Shown here in pieces: positions 1 to 8,353 of a stretch of DNA of 10,938 nucleotides. Within the stretch, counting starts at the first letter, position 1; the number at the start of each line of letters is the position of its first letter. Below the pieces are notes generated by a model. The model made no database searches. It was not told where the DNA came from and saw only the letters and a list, made by a program, of their open reading frames with translations. Origin of the DNA: Porphyromonas sp. (GTDB lineage Bacteria; Bacteroidota; Bacteroidia; Bacteroidales; Porphyromonadaceae). The DNA lies in NCBI GenBank assembly GCA_029983495.1, contig JASBZJ010000046.1, positions 1-10,938 on the forward strand. Direction: 5' to 3'. A program made the translations under genes and the position numbers.

Positions 1-1
1 A

Positions 2-490
2 ACCCTAAGCTTTTTTGTGTTGCATAAGCGGGGTTTCCGCTCGTACGTTATTGCTCGCCCCCCTGTTGGAAAAGAAACTTACCTAAACGACTATAAGTAC
101 GACTATGAGTATACTATGATTGTAAAAGGTACAGAGTACAAAAAAATGCAACATTGCTACAAAATCCCCTACGAATGGATTATAGACGGGGTAAACTGTG
201 GGGTACAATCGAAGTACCTTTGGCAATTACTGCCCGAAACTATCGACCGAGGATATACTCACTGTGGCACGGTTGATGGACAAAAGGATCGTTACTTCCA
301 CAGCGTTAGGCGTAAATATTTAGGCAACGATGCAAATGGCAACCCTATTTATAAGGATACAAACAACTCCGCCAACGACTTTAACCCGATGGTTATCCCC
401 TCGCTTATTGAAGAGCAACACAGTGCCATTGATGCCAAAGGCACACCATGCCAACAAATTACTTACGATGGTGTAGTAGCTAAAAAGTAA
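2..490 (+). CDS. DUF4876-type protein, C-terminal part only (5' end beyond window)
   Basis: The reading frame is open from base 2 to the TAA at 488-490, so about 163 residues are visible. The GTG at 17 is only the first possible start inside the window. I infer that the true start lies upstream, because the coding pattern runs up to the edge and family members are longer. The visible part is rich in Tyr, Asp and Asn. It carries SVRRKYLG, then DTNNSANDFNP and a final PSL segment, which I recognise from the C-terminal end of DUF4876 proteins of Bacteroidota. No catalytic motif is evident. DUF4876 proteins are, as I recall, predicted exported or surface lipoproteins with no firm biochemical role. 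The N-terminal signal cannot be checked here. The next gene starts 9 bases after the stop, so the two are almost certainly co-transcribed. The family call comes from memory of the motif and is moderately sure. Confidence 0.65.
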   Translation, partial: TLSFFVLHKRGFRSYVIARPPVGKETYLNDYKYDYEYTMIVKGTEYKKMQHCYKIPYEWIIDGVNCGVQSKYLWQLLPETIDRGYTHCGTVDGQKDRYFHSVRRKYLGNDANGNPIYKDTNNSANDFNPMVIPSLIEEQHSAIDAKGTPCQQITYDGVVAKK

Positions 491-499
491 TTTACGACT

Positions 500-2101
500 A
501 TGTTAAAGCTCCCCTTTCGTCTTTTGCTCGTAATTATTACTCGAGTTATGGCCGTTAGTTTCCTTCTGTTACTTACGAGCAATACCCTTGTAGCTCATAC
601 TAATATTAGCATAAATAACCAAAAGGCCGATAGCTCGACAATAAATGCACCCAAACATATTTTTGAACAGTTACAAGCAGGGTATAATTGGAGTATAGGT
701 AAGGACGGGGGAGCTTTATTACTATTCGGAGAAGCTACAAACCGAACTGATATAACCCTCAATACAAAGCTCCGGCGCGATGGGAATAATCTTTTTGTTC
801 CTCAAATGGGGAATAGCGACACTGAAGGGAGCCTTTATGTTTCAAGCTACTACAAGCAAAATAATACTTCCGCTTGGGGAAAAGCAAGTTATACAAATTG
901 TTTAACTGGAGGAATTCGGTTTAACGAAACGAGCGACTTGAATATTGTAGGTCCCTACGTAATGGGCGATACTGCACATGTAGCCCCTTTAAAACAGGAT
1001 TTTTACAGCTTCGATGCTGGGGCATCGCACCTATTCTTGGAGAATTGGCTACTTGCCTCATCGTTTCATTACAATGCCACTTTTGCCTATCGTACTGTCG
1101 ACCCTCGGCCTCGCAACTTAGCTACTTGGCTCGAAGCTGAAATATCTACTGGTTACAAATTCAATAATTATACTATAGCCCTTACTGGGGGAATTGGTCG
1201 TTATAAACAGAATAACAGCGTAACCTTTTTGAGTGAACTTGGTGTTTCGCATGAGTATCATTTTTTAGGTTTAGGTAGCGATTACTATCGATTCCGAGGC
1301 GACAATACCAGTTTATTTTATCGGGGCATAAGCTATTCAGGGAAACTAGGATTTGTTCCGAACCAATTATACGCTAAGGGTATTTTCGTAAATGCAACCT
1401 GGAGGGTATTTACTATCGACCGAATTATTCGCAACCTCAACAACCTACCATTAACGCACTTGCAAAACCATAACCTTAGAACAACATTAGGGTATCGCAA
1501 TAGCCTTGTAGCTCCTCTGAACTGGGCAATAGCATTATATGGGCAAGCTGCAATGCTACGAGGAACAACCCGCATATTTGGAGAATCGACCGGGAATATT
1601 TATCCATTCCTGCTAGAACAAAAAAATTACACCTTAAATAATTACGAGCTAGGCATAAAAGCGTTCTTGCGAAGCAACCATAATACCTCACTGAATTGGG
1701 GCATTGAAGGGAATATAGGCTATCAACAGTATTCCGAAAAACTGCTCCCTGTGGGAACTAAACAGTATAGCCACATTACATTAAGTGCCCAACCGAATCT
1801 ATTTTTTAAACATTCAAATTGGCAATGGTTTGCTTCGCCCTTATTCGGCATGCACATCGCCATAGGCAAACCTCAACTTATCCTTGCCGAACAAACCGAA
1901 CCTATTATTGGCTACCACGAACAGCTAACAACATCCTTCAAACTTGTAAGTGCAACACAACTGCAATATGGGTTTATGATTGGCGGGGGCTATAGGCTTT
2001 CTAGTAAATATTCGATATACATAAAACTATCAGCAGAGCAACTTGCCTCGGGGAAAGCTCGCTCGAACCATGTAAATGCATTAATCGGGCTAACGTTTTA
2101 A
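500..2101 (+). CDS. DUF6850-family outer-membrane beta-barrel protein
   Basis: This 533-residue protein has a cleavable signal: a Lys/Arg-containing start, a hydrophobic stretch to about residue 27, and a likely signal peptidase I site after L-V-A (residue 32). Met17 is a possible alternative start that would keep a shorter signal. The mature part consists of alternating polar and aromatic strands and ends in Leu-Thr-Phe. A terminal Phe is the classical C-terminal signal for outer-membrane barrel insertion. Family-like motifs are WGKASYTN (126-133), RFNETSDLN (140-148), GPYVMGDT (151-158) and YRTVDPRPRN (197-206), which I associate with DUF6850 barrels. These usually follow a DUF4876 gene, as here. 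The protein is predicted to sit in the outer membrane, perhaps as a pore, an anchor or an assembly partner for the neighbouring exported proteins. No ligand can be assigned from sequence. It lies 9 bases after the upstream stop and 51 bases before the next gene. Confidence 0.75.
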   Translation: MLKLPFRLLLVIITRVMAVSFLLLLTSNTLVAHTNISINNQKADSSTINAPKHIFEQLQAGYNWSIGKDGGALLLFGEATNRTDITLNTKLRRDGNNLFVPQMGNSDTEGSLYVSSYYKQNNTSAWGKASYTNCLTGGIRFNETSDLNIVGPYVMGDTAHVAPLKQDFYSFDAGASHLFLENWLLASSFHYNATFAYRTVDPRPRNLATWLEAEISTGYKFNNYTIALTGGIGRYKQNNSVTFLSELGVSHEYHFLGLGSDYYRFRGDNTSLFYRGISYSGKLGFVPNQLYAKGIFVNATWRVFTIDRIIRNLNNLPLTHLQNHNLRTTLGYRNSLVAPLNWAIALYGQAAMLRGTTRIFGESTGNIYPFLLEQKNYTLNNYELGIKAFLRSNHNTSLNWGIEGNIGYQQYSEKLLPVGTKQYSHITLSAQPNLFFKHSNWQWFASPLFGMHIAIGKPQLILAEQTEPIIGYHEQLTTSFKLVSATQLQYGFMIGGGYRLSSKYSIYIKLSAEQLASGKARSNHVNALIGLTF

Positions 2102-2152
2102 CTTAATCACCTCAGAAAAAGAAGAAACATCCATATCACAACAAATTATATC

Positions 2153-4594
2153 ATGAAAAAGCAATTACTCATTTACAGGTTGTCGATTCTGTTTATGGGG
2201 CTGTGCTTCTCAATATCTACACACGCACAGCAAACAACGCAGAACGAAGGAATAACAAATTCACAAAAACTACTTTGGTACCGTTACATTCGTGGGGGCG
2301 AAGCAGATAAAACGATGCAAACCCCTTACTTTATTAAAGCCTCGTGCGATGGTAATATATTTGTAACAAACCAATTTTGGAGTAAAAACCGCAATGGCGA
2401 AAGTTCGATTTATAACTACGATGCTCCCGAAGCAAACCAACGCCTAATATTAAATGGCGATGACGGAACCAGTGCAAACGGAAGCACGAATTTAGTTTTT
2501 TATAAGCAGGATCGCTGGGGAAAACTACTTTGGGAAATCCATAATACTCGAGGAGAACTATTATCGGATCACACCCTCACACCCACTGCCGACGGTGGTT
2601 TTTTTACCGTTCTTACAGCTCGGCATGCCAATCCTAAAAGCAACGACCTGAAAGATGTGCTACGTATACAACAAAGCGATGGCTCGAATTACGATATTCC
2701 TATACATTCGCTATTCCGTGGGGTTAAGGATCCCTCAGATAAGGAGCCTCTTCACCGCAAACACATACCTGTACTTTTGAAAGTAGATAGTAACGGAATG
2801 GTTGAATTTGCGAAAGTGCTTGAAGTAAGTAACGAACCCATGCCCAATGCCAGCTACTACGATTTTGGAACATCTGACGGATTTAAACTTGGATGGAGTG
2901 CCGTAGACGATGAAGGCAATTACTATGTAACAGGCAAAGTTCGTACAGCTATCACTATCGATGGCGTAACTATAAAAGCAAAAAACAACACAAATTGGAA
3001 TGGCGACCCTCAAAAAAAAGCTGGCGATTATTTCATCCTAAAGTTTAACCAAACGGGGAAACTTATTGCACACGTAAAGGACGAAGGGGAAGCTATTACA
3101 GAAAGTGAAATTCGACGCATAATTTTCCACGATGGAAAGCTTTATTTTGCAGCTAAACTTAGCGGAAAAGATGGGCAAAAAAAGACCTTGTTGGGGAATG
3201 AAGTTACTCTTAACGAGAAGGGGATAATGGCATTTGGTTGCCTAAGTAAAAACCTCGAAGCCCAATGGGTAAATTACATATCGTTCAAAGTGGGTAAAAG
3301 CCACAATTGGGCATTTATGTTTGTTGAGGATTTAGCTGTAGGTAATGGGAAACTTTACTACGTGGGCAGGTGTGCAGGCGACTTTTACGATAATAAGGGG
3401 AACTTAATATTTTCGCAACCCGAAAGGGCACATACCGGCGTTATTATTGCAATGGATGCTACTAATGGCGATTTAAGTAAAAAGGAGTACAATATTTTTG
3501 CCAATAAGGGAATATCGAATGTGTTAAGTGTCAATCTTGTGGGTAAAAAGGTAGTTGCTACAGGGTACCAGCTATACAACCAAGCCTATTACCGCGTTCT
3601 AGATGAGCAACTCTCTAGTAAGTATACCGATTATGTTTACACAAAAAAAAGTGCTTCGGTTTTCGATGGGTTAATTCTCAACAACATATTCATTGGTAAC
3701 GCCAGGGGTAAGGATAAATCGTACCTTATTACAAACGAAGGGGAAAAGGAATTCAACTTCGGATCGTTCTACACGCATATTGTTGCTCAAAAGCTCCCCT
3801 TTTCAACACTCTCGGCAAGTAAATCCACATTAAATGTACAAGCAAAAGCATCTCCTCTTCAAGTTTATACCTCAGCGTTAACAAACCCCGTAAAAGTTAC
3901 GATTGAGGGGGATACCGGGTTCACGTGCGATAAAAGTGAACTTACCCACGAAGGAGGAACACTATTAATTAGTTTTAATAGCGAACCTACCGAGAAACCC
4001 GAACAGCGTAAATCAACGCTTGTGTTAACCTCAGGCGAAGAGCGTTGCGAAATAACTCTTTTGGCAACAACCGAAGGGAAAAAGGAAATAATACCATCAA
4101 CCCCTACTGTAAACTTTGGTGTGGTTAGCGAAAATAAAACGGCACAACAAACCCTTACGATTAAATCGCTTGGAATTGATAAGCCCATATCGGTAGCGAT
4201 TTTGGGAAGCACATTATTTACAACCGATAAAACGCAAATTAATCCGAGCGAAACGGGGGAGGTAATAACCATTACCTTCGCTGGAACAACGCCAACAACG
4301 ACCCCCATCGAAGCCACACTACACCTTTCGTCGGGGAACACCAATAAGGACGTAAAACTGCAAGTAGCACAGGTTACCTCCACGACGAACTTGCTAAGCA
4401 ACAATGTGATAGCTGAAGTAACGCAAGGACATATTACACTCTCGTGCTATAAGCCCGAAAAAGTAAATATCTATAGTACGGTTGGTGAACTAATCTATAC
4501 ATCGCTTATCAGTAAAACTGCTACAATCCCTGTACAACCAGGGGTATATATCATACAACTAAATGAAATATGCTATAAAATATTAGTTCCATAA
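2153..4594 (+). CDS. T9SS-exported surface protein with propeller-like body, two Ig-like repeats and type A sorting domain
   Basis: This 813-residue protein starts with a clear signal peptide (MKKQ, hydrophobic core, STHA) with likely cleavage after Ala25. That exposes Gln26, which in Porphyromonas-type bacteria is often cyclised to pyroglutamate. Residues of about 40-545 contain recurring short motifs such as DGNIFVTN, DGGFFTV, EGNYYVTGK, GKLYFAAK and GKLYYVGR. Each looks like one blade strand of an SBBP-like beta-propeller. Two tandem Ig-like (BACON/ASPM-like) repeats follow at about 552-640 and 652-742. They share a core of F-T-x-D-K and a later S-G turn. Repeat 1 alone has a Cys pair (592, 632). 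The end (about 747-813) fits a T9SS type A sorting domain: VNIYSTVGELIY, then PGVYIIQL and a final KILVP. Such proteins cross the outer membrane through T9SS and are usually anchored to A-LPS after the domain is removed. It is the third gene of the plus-strand set and is followed by a terminator. The binding partner is unknown. Confidence 0.8.
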   Translation: MKKQLLIYRLSILFMGLCFSISTHAQQTTQNEGITNSQKLLWYRYIRGGEADKTMQTPYFIKASCDGNIFVTNQFWSKNRNGESSIYNYDAPEANQRLILNGDDGTSANGSTNLVFYKQDRWGKLLWEIHNTRGELLSDHTLTPTADGGFFTVLTARHANPKSNDLKDVLRIQQSDGSNYDIPIHSLFRGVKDPSDKEPLHRKHIPVLLKVDSNGMVEFAKVLEVSNEPMPNASYYDFGTSDGFKLGWSAVDDEGNYYVTGKVRTAITIDGVTIKAKNNTNWNGDPQKKAGDYFILKFNQTGKLIAHVKDEGEAITESEIRRIIFHDGKLYFAAKLSGKDGQKKTLLGNEVTLNEKGIMAFGCLSKNLEAQWVNYISFKVGKSHNWAFMFVEDLAVGNGKLYYVGRCAGDFYDNKGNLIFSQPERAHTGVIIAMDATNGDLSKKEYNIFANKGISNVLSVNLVGKKVVATGYQLYNQAYYRVLDEQLSSKYTDYVYTKKSASVFDGLILNNIFIGNARGKDKSYLITNEGEKEFNFGSFYTHIVAQKLPFSTLSASKSTLNVQAKASPLQVYTSALTNPVKVTIEGDTGFTCDKSELTHEGGTLLISFNSEPTEKPEQRKSTLVLTSGEERCEITLLATTEGKKEIIPSTPTVNFGVVSENKTAQQTLTIKSLGIDKPISVAILGSTLFTTDKTQINPSETGEVITITFAGTTPTTTPIEATLHLSSGNTNKDVKLQVAQVTSTTNLLSNNVIAEVTQGHITLSCYKPEKVNIYSTVGELIYTSLISKTATIPVQPGVYIIQLNEICYKILVP

Positions 4595-4618
4595 GAAGAA
4601 CTTACAAGGTACTAAATA

Positions 4619-4658
4619 AGGGGAGTACTTCGACTTACACTGAAGTACTCCCCTCTTT
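4619..4658 (+). terminator. Hairpin terminator after the surface-protein operon
   Basis: A 13-bp perfect stem (4619-4631 with 4642-4654, GGGGAGTACTTC core) has a 10-base loop and is followed by CTTT and AT-rich sequence. It starts 24 bases after the stop of the 813-residue protein. The T-tract is short, and the opposite strand also reads into TTATTT. It may therefore serve both the plus-strand operon and the convergent gene remnant. Type and position are inferred from the sequence alone. Confidence 0.7.
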
Positions 4659-4693
4659 AATTAATTAGCGACAGCCTATTTTTGGGGTCTCCT

Positions 4694-5360
4694 TTATGGG
4701 AGAACTACTTTTTGAGCAAATTCTTTGCCCAATTGAGGTGTAACTACTACTACATAAGTACCCGATGCGAGGTTTTTATTCTCTACCTCTGTACCATTAA
4801 GCGTATATACCATTAGCGAGGCATTAGGCTCGGTATAAACAAAACTGTTATCCCTTATCACTAATCGGGTATTATTAATATCGCTTGTAGATAAAGCATT
4901 TTTCAAGTTCAGCTCAGTGCAATTATAAACCTCAGCGGTATCCTTACCCTTTTCAGGCGTTTTTGCAATAAAGCCAATTAACCTAAGGTTTTCGGTATCC
5001 CATTCATCGCTAATAGGTATAATGGTTTCGTATTTATAAGTATTATCATTTGCTACAGCAACTTTAATACCCATTTTACCAGTAGGTATAAGTCGGCTAA
5101 CACCATGCAATTGAAAAGGGACCGGTCTTTTGTGACTATCAAACGAACCTGCTTGATCTTCAACTATAAGACCATCTTCGGCAATAACTAGATTTACGTA
5201 GCAATTGCTCTTATCAAGCTTTTCGGGGAAAACCATCCCCGTAACAACCACCTTTAGTTTTGTTTTATTTTCGAGGTAAGTTGCGCTAAGGCTAATTGTA
5301 GCCTCGGCAGGGATAGCAAGTGCCTCTTCGAACGCCTTATCGTTAGGGGTACCCTTTATA
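4694..5360 (-). pseudogene. 3' remnant of a T9SS-exported Omp28-related protein gene
   Basis: The minus-strand frame is open from inside the palindrome (first stop upstream at 5390-5392) down to the TAA at 4694-4696. The gene-like sequence ends at the palindrome boundary at 5361. No natural start is present; the GTG at 5251 falls in mid-domain. The coding pattern is clearly continuous above it, with segments such as GTPNDKAFEEALAIPAEATI and SATYLENKTKLKVVVTG. The part followed by LVIAEDGLIVEDQAG and a LHGVSRL segment resembles the beta-sandwich C-terminal half of Omp28-related outer-membrane proteins. The last 50 or so residues fit a T9SS type A sorting domain (LMVYTLNGTEVEN, then SGTYVVVV, ending QKVVLP). 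The N-terminal half, with its signal peptide, is missing and cannot be found between the palindrome and the next gene. I read this as a truncated, non-functional copy. The Omp28 assignment is tentative; the sorting domain is much surer. Confidence 0.65.
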
Positions 5361-5441
5361 GAGACCTTTGAAAAATAAGGAGTATGAGTTTAGCCCCAAT
5401 TAGAGGGGCTAAACGCTTGCTCCTTATTTTTCAAAGGTCTC
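5361..5441. repeat. 81-bp near-perfect palindrome with IS-like ends (MITE or solo hairpin element)
   Basis: The outer arms are 22 bp and perfectly complementary (5361-5382 and 5420-5441, each end reading GAGACCTTTGAAAAA inward). A 5x5 internal bulge (5383-5387 against 5415-5419, itself partly paired) follows. Then comes a perfect 10-bp inner stem (5388-5397 with 5405-5414, GTTTAGCCCC) around a 7-base loop (AATTAGA). Both outer edges are bordered by TA (5359-5360 and 5442-5443), which could be a 2-bp target duplication. The ends resemble IS5-type termini and match the sequence at 10886 at 13 of the first 15 positions. No ORF is present, so any movement would need a transposase in trans. It forms the upstream limit of the truncated T9SS gene. 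It could also act as a transcription terminator or a structured RNA. Confidence 0.75.
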
Positions 5442-5450
5442 TAACGGTAA

Positions 5451-5494
5451 TAAAAAGAGGGGGAAGTTACACTTACATCAGCATAACTCCCCCT
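5451..5494 (-). terminator. Intrinsic terminator of the pdxH-tsaB-etfBA-dehydrogenase operon
   Basis: Read on the minus strand, an AGGGGGAGTTA arm pairs with a TAACTTCCCCCT arm (one bulged base) and is followed by CTTTTTA. This is a classical GC-rich stem plus U-run. It begins about 30 bases after the dehydrogenase stop and faces the right way to end that transcript. The stem is 5458-5469 with 5484-5494, and the loop is 14 bases. Confidence 0.85.
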
Positions 5495-5523
5495 ATGGGT
5501 CAGTAGAAACGATTAGGCAATAA

Positions 5524-7257
5524 TTATTCCGACTTTGTTACAGGCATAACCTTTTTATAATCGGCTATTTCGTCTAACCCGATATTGTTTATCATCGTTT
5601 CGATTTTTTGCATTTCGGCAGTAGCATAACGAAGATAAACTTTACTGCTCTTCAAATAGAGTTCAGGTTGTTCATTAGCCGCATTTAATAGTAGATGCGA
5701 AAAAACAAGGTGAGCTGAAGCTTCAACTAATCTGCGAGCATGGAAATCAATGTATTCGTCGTTCTTCGTTTCTACCACTTTAAGAGTAAAGGCTTCGGCT
5801 TGTTCTAAAAGTTTGCCTAGTTGCTCCTTAATGGGGTTAAGTTCAGGTTTAACGTCTTCCTTTCGATAGTTGCGAACAACATCAAAGTAGAACCCAGTGG
5901 TAACATAACGAATAGCCGCAACAACTTGAAGTTGAGTAGTTCCTTCGTATATGTTAGTAATACGTGCATCGCGATACAAACGTTCGCAAACATAGTCCTT
6001 CATATACCCCGAGCCTCCATGTATTTGTACGCAGTCGTAAACGTTTTGGTTAGCATATTCTGTAGAAATACCTTTTCCAATAGGGGTGAACGCATCAGCC
6101 AGTCGGCTAAAATGCTTTTGTTCGGCTCGTTCCTCGGGCGTAAGTTTACGGTGTCGAGCCACTTCATCAAGAGCTCGATAAACATCGACGTAACGGCTTG
6201 TTTCGTAAAGGTGAACACGGGTAGCATCTGCTTTTGCACGCATTATGGCAAGCATATCGTAAACAGCGGGAAAGTTATCGATAGTTTCGCCGAACTGTTT
6301 GCGTTCGATGGCGTAGTTATAGGCTTCGCGGTATGCAGCTTCGCTAAGCCCTACCGCTTGCGACATAATACCCAAGCGAGCATCATTCATTAATGCCATA
6401 ACATACTTAATAAGTCCAAACCTGCGTTGGCCACAAAGTTCTGCCTTACAGTGGTTAAATACAAGTTCGCACGTTGGCACCCCCTTAATACCCATCTTAT
6501 GTTCTATTCGGCGCACGCTCATACCTGGGTTATTCTTGGCATCGAAAATGAACATCGAAAGACCTCGAGCGTCTTTTGTGCCATCTTCGGTACGAGCAAG
6601 AACAAGGTGTATTTGACTATCACCATTGGTGATGAAACGTTTTACCCCATCAAGGTACCAAGCTTGTTCTTTCTCGTTGAACGTTGCCTTAAGCATTACA
6701 GCTTGGAGATCACTTCCTGCATCAGGTTCTGTAAGATCCATCGACATGGTTTCCCCCTGAGCTATTCGGGGAAGAAACCTATTGCGCTGGTCGTCGTTAC
6801 CGTATTCGTAAAGAATAGTAGCACAACTTTGTAACCCCCATAGGTTTTCGAAAGCGGCATCGCTTTGCGAAATCATATCGGCACACATAATATAGGGTGT
6901 AATGGGAAAGTTTAACCCGCCAAATTTACGGGGCAGTGCTATACCCATAAGGCTTGCTTTGCGAATAACATCTAAATTTTCGGCAGTATAAGGGTCGTAG
7001 TAAGCACGCCCTTCCTTAAGCGTTGGCCCCGCAAGATCCGCTTCTTTAGCATTCGGAGCAAGGATGTTACCACATATATCACCAACGATGTTCAATACAG
7101 CCTCGTAACTATCGATGGCATCCTCGAAGTTCAGGGGGGCGTAATCGTATTCTTTGGCTTCCTCGTAGTTACGTTCCTTTAATTCCACAATACGTTTCAT
7201 TAATGGATGGCGTAGATGGTAAGCAAGTTGGGGTGTTTCTTTATAGTAATTTGCCAT
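5524..7257 (-). CDS. Acyl-CoA dehydrogenase, long form
   Basis: This FAD enzyme makes an alpha-beta double bond in an acyl-CoA and passes the electrons to the electron-transfer flavoprotein encoded just upstream. The 577-residue sequence has an alpha-helical N-terminal part (about 45-160). Family signature 1 is in the middle sheet domain (LTEPDAGSDLQA, 175-186). Signature 2 is in the C-terminal helical domain (QIHGGSGYMKDYVCERLYRD, 411-430). The likely catalytic base is Glu438 in IYEGT. It is about 190 residues longer than the classical short- and medium-chain enzymes of about 380. The extra length lies in an insert around 355-395 and a C-terminal helical extension after about 450, as in the larger 560-600-residue enzymes. 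The substrate chain length cannot be read from sequence. The start ATG is 34 bases after the etfA stop, which supports translation from one transcript, and a terminator follows. It is intact. Confidence 0.92.
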   Translation of the reverse strand: MANYYKETPQLAYHLRHPLMKRIVELKERNYEEAKEYDYAPLNFEDAIDSYEAVLNIVGDICGNILAPNAKEADLAGPTLKEGRAYYDPYTAENLDVIRKASLMGIALPRKFGGLNFPITPYIMCADMISQSDAAFENLWGLQSCATILYEYGNDDQRNRFLPRIAQGETMSMDLTEPDAGSDLQAVMLKATFNEKEQAWYLDGVKRFITNGDSQIHLVLARTEDGTKDARGLSMFIFDAKNNPGMSVRRIEHKMGIKGVPTCELVFNHCKAELCGQRRFGLIKYVMALMNDARLGIMSQAVGLSEAAYREAYNYAIERKQFGETIDNFPAVYDMLAIMRAKADATRVHLYETSRYVDVYRALDEVARHRKLTPEERAEQKHFSRLADAFTPIGKGISTEYANQNVYDCVQIHGGSGYMKDYVCERLYRDARITNIYEGTTQLQVVAAIRYVTTGFYFDVVRNYRKEDVKPELNPIKEQLGKLLEQAEAFTLKVVETKNDEYIDFHARRLVEASAHLVFSHLLLNAANEQPELYLKSSKVYLRYATAEMQKIETMINNIGLDEIADYKKVMPVTKSE

Positions 7258-7291
7258 GATATATTCTTATTAAAAGTGCAAGGAATAGGTT

Positions 7292-8317
7292 TTATTTCCC
7301 TGCCTTCTTGTAAAACTCAATAAACTTAGGAATCACGTCTTCCACTTTGCCCGTAATTACATAATCGGCAAGTGAATTAATAGGGGCATCAGGGTCGGAA
7401 TTAATGGAGATAATCATCGAACTTTCCTGCATACCAGCTATATGCTGTATTTGACCACTTATACCACAAGCAATATAAAGTTTGGGTCGAACCGTGGTAC
7501 CAGTTTGCCCAATTTGGCGTTCGTGCTCGGCAAAACCAGCGTCTACAGCGGCACGGCTAGCACCTACTTCAGCACCTAGTAGCTCGGCAAGCTCGAAAAG
7601 CATATTAAAGTTTTCGTGGCTTCCCATACCATATCCCCCGGCAATAATAATAGGCTTACCTGCAAGGTCTACACTACTACGCGAAACCTCGCGTCTAATT
7701 ATTTCAACTAAAAAGTCCTCATCCTTAAGGTAGTCACTTACCTTATGGTAAACAACCTCCATTTTTGAGGTATCCACACCTTCAACAATTGCTTTTTTCA
7801 TAACGCCAGGTCGAACTGTAGCCATCTGTGGTCTGCAATCGGGGTTAACAATAGTAGCAACAATATTCCCTCCGAAGGCTGGTCGTATTTGGTAAAGAAG
7901 TTTATCTTGGTGCTTTTTTGTTTTTGGGTCGGTATATTCGCCAATTTCTAGCGAAGTACAGTCGGCAGTTAAACCACTATGGAGAGCCGACGATACATAT
8001 GGACCCAAATCGCGACCAACAGTTGTAGCACCCATAAGAGCAATTTGAGGTTGTTCCCTTTCGAATAGTTGCACTACAATCCGCCCAAAAGGTCGGGTTG
8101 TGTAGTGTTTTAATTGATCGTCTTCGAATATATGTAAAGCGTTTACACCATAGGGAGCCACCTGCTGGGGAATAGTTTGGGTATCGTCGGTTATAGCAAC
8201 AGCTTCGAGTTTACACTCGAGTTGCTTGGCTAGTTCATAACCTTTGGTTAAAAGCTCAAGGCTAATTTCTCCAACTTTGCCGTTTTCTACTTCTAGGTAA
8301 ACAAAAAGATTGTTCAT
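7292..8317 (-). CDS. etfA: Electron transfer flavoprotein alpha subunit
   Basis: EtfA pairs with EtfB and carries FAD; the dimer takes electrons from acyl-CoA dehydrogenase in the cytoplasm. The 341-residue protein has the normal size. Its N-terminal ETF domain covers about 1-195, including GRDLGPYVSSAL (101-112) and LTADCTSLEI (116-125). The C-terminal FAD domain is at about 215-335. FAD-contact motifs are visible: SRAAVDAGF (254-262), IGQTGTTVRP (269-278), LYIACGISGQIQHIAGM (280-296) and INSDPDAPI (305-313). The last part of the classic alpha signature has Ser where Ala is usual (ISIN at 303-306), a mild change. It begins 36 bases after the etfB stop and lies 34 bases before the dehydrogenase start, so the three genes form a single module. 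Confidence 0.95.
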   Translation of the reverse strand: MNNLFVYLEVENGKVGEISLELLTKGYELAKQLECKLEAVAITDDTQTIPQQVAPYGVNALHIFEDDQLKHYTTRPFGRIVVQLFEREQPQIALMGATTVGRDLGPYVSSALHSGLTADCTSLEIGEYTDPKTKKHQDKLLYQIRPAFGGNIVATIVNPDCRPQMATVRPGVMKKAIVEGVDTSKMEVVYHKVSDYLKDEDFLVEIIRREVSRSSVDLAGKPIIIAGGYGMGSHENFNMLFELAELLGAEVGASRAAVDAGFAEHERQIGQTGTTVRPKLYIACGISGQIQHIAGMQESSMIISINSDPDAPINSLADYVITGKVEDVIPKFIEFYKKAGK

Positions 8318-8353
8318 ACTGAAATGTAAAATGGTATTGATTTATACTAGGGC

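Noticed and set aside
1..40. GTG at 17 as the true start of the first gene
   Set aside because: The frame is open to the window edge, and no signal peptide follows although family members are exported, so the gene is treated as partial.
3865..4404. 179-residue minus-strand ORF inside the T9SS protein gene
   Set aside because: It lies antisense to the Ig-like repeats, has a Val/Ser-rich composition and no recognisable domain. It is a shadow of the real frame.
5249..5251. GTG as a true start of a 185-residue protein
   Set aside because: Coding signal continues upstream in the same frame to the palindrome, and there is no signal peptide after this GTG although the protein ends in a secretion sorting domain.
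5821..6393. 190-residue plus-strand ORF inside the acyl-CoA dehydrogenase gene
   Set aside because: It is antisense to well-conserved dehydrogenase motifs, has no family features and no leader, so it is taken as a chance frame.
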